A DNA stretch of 64,000 nucleotides. Source: JABFSM01 sp963762545. Lineage in GTDB: Bacteria; Gemmatimonadota; Gemmatimonadetes; Gemmatimonadales; GWC2-71-9. Shown one piece after another: positions 1 to 8,102 of this stretch (position 1 is the stretch's first letter; the number at the start of each line of letters is the position of its first letter). The DNA lies in the NCBI GenBank assembly GCA_963762545.1, contig CAVXLC010000003.1, forward strand, positions 517,376-581,375. Reading direction: 5' to 3'. Made by a program: the position numbers and the translations under genes. Under the pieces are notes generated by a model. That model was given only the letters and a program-made list of their open reading frames with translations, was not told the origin of the DNA and did not search any database.

Positions 1-221
1 CCCGAGACCCGGGCCACCACACGAAGCAGGAGCCGCTCCCCGACCCCGAGCTCGATGCCCTCGTAGGCCGGTCTGAGCTGGCCCTGGAGCAGGTAGACGA
101 TGGGCTCGAGCTCGTCGAGGCCGGCACGCCCGAACAGGCCGGCCACGACGCGCACCGCGTTGAGACGGCCCGTGCTGAGCTGGAGCCGACCGAATACCTC
201 CGCCAGCTCGCGGAACTTCAC
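1..221 (-). CDS. ATP-dependent DNA ligase, N-terminal part (runs off window)
   Basis: Translation from a GTG at 221 gives VKFRELAEVFGRL, then a helical segment that includes VYLLQGQL and YEGIELGVGERLLLR. This is the N-terminal DNA-binding domain pattern of archaeal/bacterial LigB-type ATP-dependent ligases. The catalytic KxDG lysine lies beyond the window edge, so activity cannot be judged. The gene follows polX on the same strand after 34 bp, so the two are probably co-transcribed as a gap-filling and nick-sealing pair. Family membership rests on about 73 residues only. The GTG start is chosen because it opens the conserved KFRELAE block; a GGAAG lies 8-9 bases upstream. Confidence 0.7.
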   Translation of the reverse strand, partial: MKFRELAEVFGRLQLSTGRLNAVRVVAGLFGRAGLDELEPIVYLLQGQLRPAYEGIELGVGERLLLRVVARVS

Positions 222-255
222 GGCTGCGCTTCCCGGCCGGAATCCGTTACCCGGC

Positions 256-2013
256 TCACCGTCTGGACTTTTTCCGGAGCAGCTTGAGCAGGCCGTCGAG
301 GCTCCGGGTGTTCGCAATGTCGCCCGCCGTGGCCCAGGCGCGGCGGGCTTGATCCACGCCCCAGCGCATGAAGCCGAGCTCGGCCGTGGAATGGGCGTCG
401 GTGCTGATCACCAGCGTGATGCCCCGTTCCAGGGCCGTGTGCGCGGCCACATCGTCCAGATCGAGCCGCGCCGGCTGGGCGTTCACTTCAAGCAGGACTC
501 CTTCCTCCACCGCGGCGGCAAGGACCTCCTCCAGGTCGAGCCGGATCGGGGCCCGTTCGCCGATCATCCTGCCGGTCGGGTGCGCCAGTATCCGGACCGC
601 CGGGTGCCGGATGGCCCGAAGAACCCGCTTGGTCTGTTCCCGCTCACTCAGCTCGAAATGGGAGTGCACCGAAGCGAGCACCAGATCGAGCCCCGACAGG
701 GCTTCGTCGTCCAGATCCAGGCTGCCGTCCCGGCGGATGTCCACCTCCGCCCCCTTGAGGATGGTGAGTCGCGAGCGGGCATTGAGCCGGTCAATGGCGC
801 GCCCCTGACGCCGGAAGCCGGCGGCGTCCAAGCCTCCGGCTACTCGCACCGCCGGGGTGTGGTCGGTAATCGCCAGGTACTCGTAGCCAAGCTGCTCCGC
901 GGCGCGCACCATCGCCTGAAGCGTGTTCCGCCCGTCGCTTCCCGTAGTGTGACTCTGCAGATCGCCCCGAATGTCAGCCAGCTCGACCAGTTTGGGGAGG
1001 CGCCCACCGCGGGCCACCTCGATCTCCCCCCGGTTTTCCCGCAGCTCGGGAGGAATCCACCGGAGACCGAGGGCGCGGGCGACCTGCTCCTCGGTCTTCC
1101 CGGCGATCCGCCGGGAGCCCCGAAACACCCCGTACTCGTTGAGCTTGAGCCCCCGGCCCTGGGCCAGCCGCCGAACCGCGATGTTGTGGGCCTTGGAGCC
1201 AGTGAAGTAGTAGAGCCCCGCCCCGAAGCTCTCCGGTTGGAGGACCCGCAGGTCCACCTGGAGACCGGAGCGCAGCCGCACCGACGCCCCAGTCTCTCCC
1301 TGCGAGAGGACCTCGGCGACTTCAGGATAGGCCAGGAAATGGTCCACGGTGGCGGGCTTGGACCGGCAGGTGACCAGCATGTCGAGATCCCCGACGGTCT
1401 CGGCGCGGCGGCGGTAGCTCCCCGCGATTTCCACCTGCTCCACCCCGGGGCCCTCGCGAAGATACGCTTCCAGCGGCTCCGCATACTGCCTTGCGGTGGC
1501 CCGTAACATCCGCCGGTCGCCGGCTTCATGGATACCGAGCTCGTGAAGCAGCCTGGCTTCGGTCTTCTCCCCGAATCCGGGCAGCTTCCTGACCCGGTGG
1601 GCGCGGAGGGCACGGGCGAGCCCGGCCAGGGAGTTGACCCCAAGCCGGTTCCGGAGGAGCCGGGCTCGCTTCGGACCCAGGCCGCGCAGGCGGGTGAGCT
1701 CCGGCAGACCCCGCGGCACCTGCCGGCGCAATCGGGTGAGCAAGGGGAGGGAGCCGGCGGAGGCAATCTCGCGGATCTTGCCGGCAAGGTCGGTTCCGAT
1801 CCCGGGAAGCTCCTGGAGACTTTCCGATCCCTCTTCCGGAAGCTCCAGCACGGGGTGAGGCAGCTCCTCCACCGTGCGCGCCGCGTTCCGATAGGCGCGA
1901 ACCCGGAAAGGGTTGGCCAGCTTGAGCTCGAGCAGGTCCGCCACTTCCCGAAGCCGCTGGGCCACTTCGGCGTTGTTCGCGTTGGAGGCGATCCGGGGCG
2001 CCGCGGTCGTCAT
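256..2013 (-). CDS. polX: DNA polymerase/3'-5' exonuclease PolX
   Basis: The product is 585 residues, the usual bacterial PolX length. The first ~320 residues are an X-family polymerase. Helix-hairpin-helix segments (LQELPGIGTDLAGKI, LRGLGPKRARLL) are followed by the palm metal-binding pair in GSYRRRAETVGDLDMLV and a third Asp in LQVDLRV. From ~345 a PHP domain carries GDLQSHTTGSDG, ITDHTP, GAEVDI, SVHSHF, HPTGR and STDAHS. In PolX enzymes the PHP domain gives Mn-dependent 3'-5' exonuclease and AP-endonuclease activity, used in gap-filling base-excision repair. The gene is followed by an ATP-dependent ligase. An AAGGAG lies just upstream of the ATG, and a three-unit TTCA direct-repeat promoter lies 34-78 bp upstream. 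Confidence 0.93.
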   Translation of the reverse strand: MTTAAPRIASNANNAEVAQRLREVADLLELKLANPFRVRAYRNAARTVEELPHPVLELPEEGSESLQELPGIGTDLAGKIREIASAGSLPLLTRLRRQVPRGLPELTRLRGLGPKRARLLRNRLGVNSLAGLARALRAHRVRKLPGFGEKTEARLLHELGIHEAGDRRMLRATARQYAEPLEAYLREGPGVEQVEIAGSYRRRAETVGDLDMLVTCRSKPATVDHFLAYPEVAEVLSQGETGASVRLRSGLQVDLRVLQPESFGAGLYYFTGSKAHNIAVRRLAQGRGLKLNEYGVFRGSRRIAGKTEEQVARALGLRWIPPELRENRGEIEVARGGRLPKLVELADIRGDLQSHTTGSDGRNTLQAMVRAAEQLGYEYLAITDHTPAVRVAGGLDAAGFRRQGRAIDRLNARSRLTILKGAEVDIRRDGSLDLDDEALSGLDLVLASVHSHFELSEREQTKRVLRAIRHPAVRILAHPTGRMIGERAPIRLDLEEVLAAAVEEGVLLEVNAQPARLDLDDVAAHTALERGITLVISTDAHSTAELGFMRWGVDQARRAWATAGDIANTRSLDGLLKLLRKKSRR

Positions 2014-2046
2014 ATGGCTGTCTCCTTTCCAGGAGCACCGATCTCA

Positions 2047-2091
2047 AAGATCCCGATTCGTGGGTGAAGCAGCGGTGAAACCGGCGCGAAG
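2047..2091 (-). promoter_or_regulatory. 11-bp TTCA direct-repeat promoter of polX-ligase
   Basis: In gene orientation three units, CTTCG, TTTCA and CTTCA, sit at an exact 11-bp period (plus-strand TGAAG 2065, TGAAA 2076, CGAAG 2087). The -10-like GATCTT (2047-2052) begins 16 bp after the first T of the last TTCA. No separate -35 is visible. The site lies 34 bp from the polX ATG to the -10. The same geometry recurs at nine other promoters in this window. Spacing is of the PhoB/OmpR-family type; the regulator itself is not in the window. Confidence 0.6.
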
Positions 2092-2106
2092 CCTGGACGG
2101 CGGGCG

Positions 2107-2149
2107 AAAAAAAGAACCAGGGCGACCCTTCGTAGGGGCCGCCCCGGTT
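2107..2149 (-). terminator. Strong intrinsic terminator
   Basis: Reading the minus strand, a 15-bp stem (2135-2149 with 2115-2128/2129, two G-U pairs) closes a loop around TACGAA and is followed one base later by seven T (plus-strand A run 2107-2113). This is a textbook rho-independent terminator. It ends either the exporter operon 337 bp upstream or the candidate small RNA, and insulates polX. Confidence 0.8.
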
Positions 2150-2425
2150 CGCACCGGCCATCCGGAGTCGGAGGATTCGTCCTCCGTTCTTCTTCCGTCA
2201 GCCTCCGTCGCGACTGATCGCTGCGGTATGGCTTCCGGAGCTCCCATTTCGATCCCCACGCATAGTGTCCTTCGCGTGGTTCACCGGTGCGGGCGCTGTC
2301 GATCGGCTGAATCGCGGATCAGCTTTCGACATGGCGCGCCGGGACGCCGGACCGGCGCGGACAGGACACGCGATTGGTCCCGTCATTTCCGATTCAGTAA
2401 CAGCTCCCCTCATTTCTGAATCGGC
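2107..2425 (-). ncRNA. Candidate small regulatory RNA between exporter and polX
   Basis: This gene-free stretch has its own transcription signals. The predicted start (~2,425, minus strand) lies 7 bp after TATCTT (2432-2437), preceded by three perfect TTCA repeat units. The transcript would open with a 9-bp perfect stem (2416-2424 pairing with 2389-2397) and end at a 15-bp stem plus seven U (2107-2149), giving about 320 nt. Further short inverted repeats lie inside. Open frames here (such as one over 2,198-2,449) have no ribosome binding site and an arginine/serine-rich composition unlike the real genes. Alternatively the region is just the trailer of the exporter operon. No known RNA family is recognised. 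Confidence 0.4.
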
Positions 2426-2431
2426 ACGATC

Positions 2432-2475
2432 AAGATAACCCGCCCGCATGAAGCGGCGCTGAAAGCGTCATGAAG
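2432..2475 (-). promoter_or_regulatory. 11-bp TTCA direct-repeat promoter facing the gene-free stretch
   Basis: Three perfect units (plus-strand TGAAG 2449, TGAAA 2460, TGAAG 2471) are spaced exactly 11 bp. In transcription direction they read CTTCA, TTTCA, CTTCA, followed after 15 bp by TATCTT (2432-2437). The site starts 11 bp beyond the stop of the adaptor gene and points into a region with no convincing protein gene. This is the main reason to suspect a small RNA there. Confidence 0.6.
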
Positions 2476-2485
2476 GGTGGACGAC

Positions 2486-3664
2486 TCAGGGCTTCGCGGC
2501 GGCCGCGGGCGGAGCGATGCCGCGCACCCGGGCCCCATCCGTAACCCGATCGCTGGGGTCCCGAATGACGATCATTCCCTCATCGATTCCCCGGAGGACC
2601 TCCACCTCGAATGGGGTCCGGTGGCCCAGCTCGACGCTGCGGCGGCGGGCGCGGTCTCCCGCAATGAGGTACACCGCCCAACCGTCTCCGACCCGGAACA
2701 CCGCGCTGCCCGGGACTTGCAGCACCGAGGGGTTCTCCCACACCGCGATGCGGAGCTCGACCCGGAACCGATCGCCCAGGCCCGCCGGAGGGTCGCTGAA
2801 GTCACCGACGACATTGACCCGCTGCTCCTCGACTCCCAGCGCTGAGACCTTGGTGAATCCCGATGGTTCGACTCGGCGCACCCGTCCGTTCAGGGCACCG
2901 CCGCCCCAGCCCTCGATCCGCATCGGATCGCCCTCGCGGACCCGGACCGCGTCCGACGAGATCAGGTCGGCCACGACCTCGAGCCGGGAGGCGTCTCCGA
3001 TCTCCAGCAGCGGAGTCCCCGCGGCTGCCACGCGCTCGCTGACTTCGGGAATGCGGAGGACCTGTCCTTGCACCGGCGAGCGGAGCACCACCGGCCTCGA
3101 TCCATCGCCCAGCAGCGCGGCCCGGGCGATCTCGACGTCGTGGGCGGCGGCCTGGGCCTGAAAATCGGCGGACTCCAGCTCGCGCTGCCGGCTGGACGCG
3201 TCCAGCTCGGCCCGTTCCCGCTCCTCCGGGGCGAGCAACCCTTTCGCGCCCAGCTCCTGCGCCCGCGCCCGGGCTCGCTGGGCCTGCTCCATGGCCGCGC
3301 GGGCCCGCGGAACCGCGGCCGCGGCGGCCCGCTGCGGCGTCCTCGGCCTGCGATACGCGGGCGGTGGCGGCGTCGCGGGCCCGGGAATCGAGCGGCGCGG
3401 GATACACCAGGGCCACGACCCGACCCGGCGCGACGGAATCCCCCTCGCGCAGCGTGATCCGGGCCACCCGCCCGGGAACCGGCGCCGTAACCACGTACCG
3501 GTCCCGCACCCGGGTCTGGCCTTCCTCCTCCACCGTTTCACTCAGGGGCCCGCGGGTCACCAGCGCCAGCTCCACTCGAAGCGGCGAGGGACGGAGCAGC
3601 GCCACCAGCACAGGCCGACCGACAGCACCCCGATGCCGATCAGGAGCCTTCGCGAATGGGTCAC
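2486..3664 (-). CDS. Membrane fusion (HlyD/MacA-like) adaptor protein, two frameshifts
   Basis: This is the periplasmic adaptor of the adjacent ABC exporter, about 392 residues when read through two shifts. A GTG at 3664 gives VTHSRRLLIGIGVLSVGL, a membrane anchor. Then come the half-lipoyl region (GRVARITLREGDSVAPGRVVAL), a coiled coil rich in Arg/Ala/Glu (~95-170), the second lipoyl half (SPVQGQVLRIPEVSERV), and beta-barrel/C-terminal segments (GTPLLEIGDASRLEV, IEGWGGGALNGRVRRVEPSG). Frame is lost once near 3,612 (a G seems missing in CCTGTGCTGG) and once at 3,328-3,330 (an extra C in CCC). Both sit in short repeats, so sequencing error is more likely than a pseudogene. The start is 7 bp after the permease stop. 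Confidence 0.8.
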
Positions 3665-3671
3665 GACGCGC

Positions 3672-6044
3672 TCACTCTCTGCTCTTGAGAACGGCCACGA
3701 GGTCCAGCCGGTTGAGCCGACGGCGGACCAGCAGCGCGGAGGCCACGGCGGCCGCCAGGACGACGGCCACCGCGAAGGCATAGGTACTCGCGCTGATGAC
3801 CAGGGGAATCCGGAAGAGCTCCCACTGATAGAGCCCCGATAGCATGGCGCAGAATCCGTATCCCAGCGCCAGGCCGGCGGCGATTCCGAACGCGGTGAGA
3901 AGGCTCTGCTCGCCCAGCAGCATCCGGGCGACCTCGCCCCGGGTGAAGCCCAGCACCCGGAGGCTCGCCAGCTCCCGGGCGCGCTCGGAGAGCGCGATGC
4001 GGGCCGAGTTATAGACCATCGCCACGGCGAGCGAGCCCGCGAACCCGATCAGGACCGTGGTGACCATGCCGATGCTCTCCCCCAGCGTCGCGGTAAAGCT
4101 CTCGAGGGAAGCATCCCGGTTGGCCACGCCGGCGACCCCCGGAAGTCGCTTGAGCCGGGCGTTGAGGGCCGGCGCTGCCCGGGGGTCGATGCTGAGGAAT
4201 GCCCCCGAGACCGCCGGGCCTTCCCCGATCAGGCGTCCGAGCGCGCCCTCGTCCATATATGCGGAGAGGCCCAGGAGCTCGTCCACCGTGCCGGCCACGG
4301 CCACCCGACGGGTCACCCGCCGCCCCTCCAGGACCTCGACCGTCAACGTGTCGCCCGGCACGACCTCGAGGATCTGGGCGAGCTTCGCGGTGAGCAGGAC
4401 TCCTTCCCTCGGCAGGTCCACCGGGACCAGCCTCCGATCGAGGAGGCGGTGGAGCTCACCGGTGCTGGTGAGTCCGAGAATGGCGGTTCGGCGGGAGCGG
4501 TGAGCCGCCCGCAGGCGGGCCGGCACGCTGCGGAATGGCTCAGCACGGAACACACCGGGGAGCCGTTCCAGCTCGAATCGGACCGAGGCGGGGCGCGGCG
4601 CGGAAAACGTCACCGAGAGATTCTCCCGCTGCACGTGCCGGAATTGCACATCACCGAGATAGCCGATGGCGTCGACGAAGAAGCGCCCGACCAGCAGAAT
4701 CGACGCCGCCGAGGCGATCCCCAGCATCGAGAGTCCGGCCTTGATCGGGTGCCGGGTCAGGCTCCGGGCCACCATCCGGGCCGGTACTCCGAGATGTCGC
4801 TCGAGGCCGAGGCGTTCCAGCAGGCCGGCCCGGAATCGGGCCGGCGGCTCGGGCTGCATCGCCACCGCGGCCGGGAGCCGGACCACCCGCCACACCGCCC
4901 CCGTCGCCCCCACAACCGCGGCGATGAGGGTGGTGCCCAGGGCGATCGCGAGCGCGGTGACATCGAGCCGGAACAGGAAGGCCGGAAAGCGGTAGAACCG
5001 GGCATAGTTCGCGTTCACTTCGCCGGCCAGCCAGAAGCCCACCCCGATGCCCACGATCGCCCCAGCCAGGAGCGCCGCCAGCGCGAGCTTGAGGTAGTGA
5101 CGGCCCACGGCCCAGGCGGGGAATCCGAAGGCCTTGAGCGCCCCGATCTGCTCGCGCTCCACGTTCACCAGCCGGCCCAGGACCACGTTGATGAGAAAGG
5201 CGGCGATGGCGAGAAAAATCGCGGGGATCACGGTGCCCGAGACCCGGTTCTGCGAGATCTCGTCGTTGATGAAGCGGGCGGAGACCTGATCGGCACGGCC
5301 GTAGGCGCCGAGACTTCCGTAGGAGGCCAGAAGCGCGTCGGCCCTCCGGATCACGTCCGCCGGCGCTGTCCCCGGCGTGAGCTGGAACGTGGCGTCGTTG
5401 AAGGCGCCGACCATGTCGAACGCCGACGCGAGCGCGTCCCGGCTCATCCAGAGCACGCCGAAGCGGCGGTTGTCCGGGAAGAGGCCCCCTGCGACGATCT
5501 CGTAGATGTACTCCGGACTGATCGCGATGCCCACCATTCGCAGGCGCTGCCAGCGCCCGTTGATCACGGCCCCCAGCGTGTCGTCCAGTCGCAGCCGGTT
5601 CGCGGAGGCAAACGCTTCGCTGACAATCGCCTCGTCCCGACGACCCGGCTCCAGCCAGCGACCGCTCCGGAGGTGCAGGTCGTTGAGGATCGGACGGCCG
5701 CGCTCCGGCACCGAGATCAGGAGCCCGGTGGCGGGCTCCGCCAGGCCGGGCACGTCGAGCGTCACCGGCCGCACGATTCGGGTGTCCACCGCGGCGACGC
5801 CCGGGATCGCGGCGAGGCGGGGGCGCAGCTCCTCGGGGGCGCGCTTGAGCGACACGAAGACGTCGGCGAAGCGGTACTCCCGGTAGTAGGCCTCCCGGGA
5901 TGCCAGCAACGAGGTGTAGGACGTTCGCGTGGTCATCACGACGGCCACGCCACAGGCCACGACCAGCGCGACGGCCGCGAGCTGGCCCCGCAGGTGCCAG
6001 AGATCCCGCACCAGCTTCCGGTCCAGCATCCGAAGCCCGCTCAC
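3672..6044 (-). CDS. ABC transporter permease, FtsX/MacB type with duplicated FtsX domain
   Basis: The protein is 790 residues. An N-terminal membrane helix (LAAVALVVACGVAVVMT) is followed by a periplasmic MacB-like domain (~45-255). The first FtsX core (VIPAIFLAIAAFLINVVLGRLVNVEREQIGALKAFG) carries the family's EREQIGALKA coupling element. A second periplasmic domain and a second FtsX core (SLAVAMVYNSARIALSERARELASLRVLGF) follow. The start GTG at 6044 overlaps the ATPase stop in GTGA, indicating translational coupling. With the ATPase and adaptor it forms an ATP-driven exporter or lipid/lipoprotein-moving machine. The substrate cannot be told from sequence. Confidence 0.88.
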   Translation of the reverse strand: MSGLRMLDRKLVRDLWHLRGQLAAVALVVACGVAVVMTTRTSYTSLLASREAYYREYRFADVFVSLKRAPEELRPRLAAIPGVAAVDTRIVRPVTLDVPGLAEPATGLLISVPERGRPILNDLHLRSGRWLEPGRRDEAIVSEAFASANRLRLDDTLGAVINGRWQRLRMVGIAISPEYIYEIVAGGLFPDNRRFGVLWMSRDALASAFDMVGAFNDATFQLTPGTAPADVIRRADALLASYGSLGAYGRADQVSARFINDEISQNRVSGTVIPAIFLAIAAFLINVVLGRLVNVEREQIGALKAFGFPAWAVGRHYLKLALAALLAGAIVGIGVGFWLAGEVNANYARFYRFPAFLFRLDVTALAIALGTTLIAAVVGATGAVWRVVRLPAAVAMQPEPPARFRAGLLERLGLERHLGVPARMVARSLTRHPIKAGLSMLGIASAASILLVGRFFVDAIGYLGDVQFRHVQRENLSVTFSAPRPASVRFELERLPGVFRAEPFRSVPARLRAAHRSRRTAILGLTSTGELHRLLDRRLVPVDLPREGVLLTAKLAQILEVVPGDTLTVEVLEGRRVTRRVAVAGTVDELLGLSAYMDEGALGRLIGEGPAVSGAFLSIDPRAAPALNARLKRLPGVAGVANRDASLESFTATLGESIGMVTTVLIGFAGSLAVAMVYNSARIALSERARELASLRVLGFTRGEVARMLLGEQSLLTAFGIAAGLALGYGFCAMLSGLYQWELFRIPLVISASTYAFAVAVVLAAAVASALLVRRRLNRLDLVAVLKSRE

Positions 6045-6799
6045 CAGGACAGCTCGTCGGGCCGGGCCCGCTTCAGGTTGCGCCGGATGTCCACGATGGC
6101 GCCGCTGCGCAGCCGCACCACCCGGTCGGCCATGCCGGCGACGCTCGCGTTGTGGGTGATGATCGCGATAGTGGTCCCGAGCTCGCGGTTGACGCGGTCC
6201 AGCACTTCGAGCACCAGCTTGCCGGTCTCGAAGTCCAGCGCGCCGGTCGGCTCGTCGCAGAGCAGCGCATCCGGCCGCTTGGCCACCGCGCGGGCGATGG
6301 CGACGCGCTGCTGCTCGCCGCCCGAGAGCTGCGCCGGAAAATGGTCGAGCCGCTGCTCCAGGCCGACGAGTCGGAGCGCCTCGACCGGATCCATGGGCCG
6401 GGCCGACAACTCGGTTACCAGGGCCACGTTCTCTCGGGCGGTCAGGCTCGGAATCAGGTTGTAGAACTGGAACACAAAGCCGACATGCTCGCGCCGGAAG
6501 CGGGTCAGCTCGCGCTCGCTCGCGGCGGTGAGGTCGTGATCGAAGAATCGCACCGTGCCCGCCGTCGGCACGTCCAGCCCGCCGAGAATATTCAGCAGTG
6601 TCGACTTGCCGCTGCCGGAGGGGCCGAGAATGACGACCAATTCGCCCCGGTACAGGTCGAGATCGACGGCCCGAAGGGCGTGGACCTCGATGTCTCCCAT
6701 CCGGTAGACCTTGGCCAGGCCTCGGGCCCGGAATACCGCCTCGGGCTCCGGCTCGGCGACTGGTGGCGCGGCAGTGGTTGCCCCTGGCGATGCCGTCAT
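6041..6799 (-). CDS. ABC transporter ATP-binding protein (LolD/MacB family)
   Basis: Energises the permease encoded next. The Walker A is GPSGSGKSTL, the Q-loop lies in FVFQFYNLIPSLT, the signature is LSGGEQQRVAIARA, Walker B is ALLCDEPTGALD, and the H-loop is IITHN. This pattern is typical of the LolCDE/MacB/FtsE group. The start at 6799 (MTASPGATT) is preferred over an in-frame ATG at 6892 because GGGAGGG precedes it and the promoter elements lie between the two. The residues before VFRARGLAKVY are a short Pro/Ala-rich tail. The product is 252 residues. Confidence 0.92.
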   Translation of the reverse strand: MTASPGATTAAPPVAEPEPEAVFRARGLAKVYRMGDIEVHALRAVDLDLYRGELVVILGPSGSGKSTLLNILGGLDVPTAGTVRFFDHDLTAASERELTRFRREHVGFVFQFYNLIPSLTARENVALVTELSARPMDPVEALRLVGLEQRLDHFPAQLSGGEQQRVAIARAVAKRPDALLCDEPTGALDFETGKLVLEVLDRVNRELGTTIAIITHNASVAGMADRVVRLRSGAIVDIRRNLKRARPDELSW

Positions 6800-6815
6800 G
6801 GAGCCCTCCCAACGG

Positions 6816-6860
6816 ATTCTAGACCTCCCGGGGTGGCGCCGGGCTGAAAGAAGTCTGAAG
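6816..6860 (-). promoter_or_regulatory. 11-bp TTCA direct-repeat promoter of the ABC exporter operon
   Basis: Plus-strand units TGAAG (6856), TGAAA (6845) and a weak TGGCG (6834) lie 11 bp apart. In gene direction the third unit is followed after 16 bp by TAGAAT (6816-6821), a good -10. The third unit keeps only the CA of TTCA. The leader to the ATG at 6799 would be only about 10 nt, so the true start may be a few bases different. Confidence 0.5.
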
Positions 6861-6865
6861 ACCGG

Positions 6866-6908
6866 TTCATGGAAGGCGCGGGGTGGCTTCATGCCGCCGC
6901 TCTAGATT
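6866..6908 (+). promoter_or_regulatory. Possible TTCA-repeat promoter of the L,D-transpeptidase
   Basis: TTCA occurs at 6866 and 6888, 22 bp apart (two 11-bp turns; the middle position is not conserved). TAGATT (6903-6908) starts 15 bp after the second TTCA. It is divergent to, and interleaved with, the exporter promoter. The -10 lies only 11 bp before the ATG at 6919, which would make a near-leaderless mRNA. Weaker evidence than the three-unit sites. Confidence 0.35.
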
Positions 6909-6918
6909 CGGATTCACC

Positions 6919-8094
6919 ATGCCAAATCCACCACGGGCTCCCGTCCTCGGTCCGAGGTTCCTGTCGTTGCCTATCCTGGGGCTCGGCTGTCTGATCGTGC
7001 TCCTGCCGGGGTTCCCGGCGACAAGGGAGACGCGAGATCCGCAGGCCGGGAGCGGCCCGGTCCAGGCGCTGGAGGCCGCTCTCGCGCGATACCAGGACCT
7101 CGTGACCCGGGGAGGCTGGCGAATCGTGGACAGCGGGGCGGCGCTCAAGCCCTTGACCGCAGACCCTCGCGTCCCCGCGCTTCGCGAACGGCTGGTCGCC
7201 GAGGGGTATCCCGCCGGAGCCACGCCGCCGGATTCCGGGCTCTACGACAGCGGGCTGGAAGCCTCGGTGCGGCGCTTTCAGTCGCTGCATGGACTCGAGG
7301 AGGACGGCATTGTCGGTCCCGCGACGCTCGAGGCGCTCAACGTGACGGCGGAAGCCCGGGTCCGGCAGATCGCCAGCAATCTGGAGCGGCGGCGCGCCAT
7401 AGCCGATTCGCTGGGTGACCGCTACATCCTGGAGAACAGCGCCGCCTTCATGCTCGAGGTGGTGGACAGCGGGCGGGTGATCATGCGGCTGCGCACCATC
7501 GTGGGTCGCCCCGACTGGCCCACTCCCGTGGTGAGCTCACGAATCACCGAGCTGATCTTCCGGCCGCTCTGGAGAGTGCCGCGGTCCATCGCGGTCGAGG
7601 AGGTCCTCCGCCTGGTTCGCCGGGATTCCAGCTATCTCCGGAGAAACGCGATGGGGGTCTTCCGCAACTCCGCCGACGGCTACGGCGACGAGGTGAACCC
7701 GGACAGCGTCGACTGGTCCAGGGTAACTCGGCGGAACTTCGTCTATCAATTCGTGCAGGAACCCGGGCCGAGCAATCCGCTGGGCGGTGTGAAGTTCGTT
7801 CTGCGCACGCCCTTCGATGTCTATCTCCATGGCACGTCGGCCCCGGGGCTGTTCGATCGGCGGAGACGGACGCTCAGTCACGGCTGCGTCCGGGTCGACG
7901 AGGTGGAGCGGCTGGCGTCGTACCTGCTGCCCGCCTGGTCAATGGACTCCATTCGCGCGGCCATGACGACGGGACGGGAGCGGTCCGTGGGGCTGGAGGC
8001 GCCGATTCCGGTGCATCTCGTCTACTGGACCGCCTGGAGTGAAGGCGACGGGCCGATGGCCTTTCGCGACGACGTGTACCATCTCGACCGATAG
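6919..8094 (+). CDS. L,D-transpeptidase (YkuD) with peptidoglycan-binding domain
   Basis: 391 residues. A hydrophobic N-terminal segment (FLSLPILGLGCLIVLL) targets it to the periplasm. A PG_binding_1 domain (DSGLYDSGLEASVRRFQSLHGLEEDGIVG) lies near residue 110. The YkuD catalytic domain holds the YLHGTSAPGLFD and LSHGCVRVDEVE motifs, with the catalytic Cys and the two conserved His/Gly elements intact. Such enzymes make 3-3 cross-links in peptidoglycan or anchor proteins to it. The start at 6919 (ATG CCA AAT) is chosen over an in-frame ATG at 6883 because the latter would precede the putative -10. The next gene starts 8 bp downstream. Confidence 0.9.
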   Translation: MPNPPRAPVLGPRFLSLPILGLGCLIVLLPGFPATRETRDPQAGSGPVQALEAALARYQDLVTRGGWRIVDSGAALKPLTADPRVPALRERLVAEGYPAGATPPDSGLYDSGLEASVRRFQSLHGLEEDGIVGPATLEALNVTAEARVRQIASNLERRRAIADSLGDRYILENSAAFMLEVVDSGRVIMRLRTIVGRPDWPTPVVSSRITELIFRPLWRVPRSIAVEEVLRLVRRDSSYLRRNAMGVFRNSADGYGDEVNPDSVDWSRVTRRNFVYQFVQEPGPSNPLGGVKFVLRTPFDVYLHGTSAPGLFDRRRRTLSHGCVRVDEVERLASYLLPAWSMDSIRAAMTTGRERSVGLEAPIPVHLVYWTAWSEGDGPMAFRDDVYHLDR

Positions 8095-8102
8095 GAGCTG
8101 CC

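Noticed and set aside
2198..2449. A possible 83-residue protein in the gene-free stretch
   Set aside because: No ribosome site, atypical composition, and its start would precede the predicted transcription start. Kept as candidate RNA instead.
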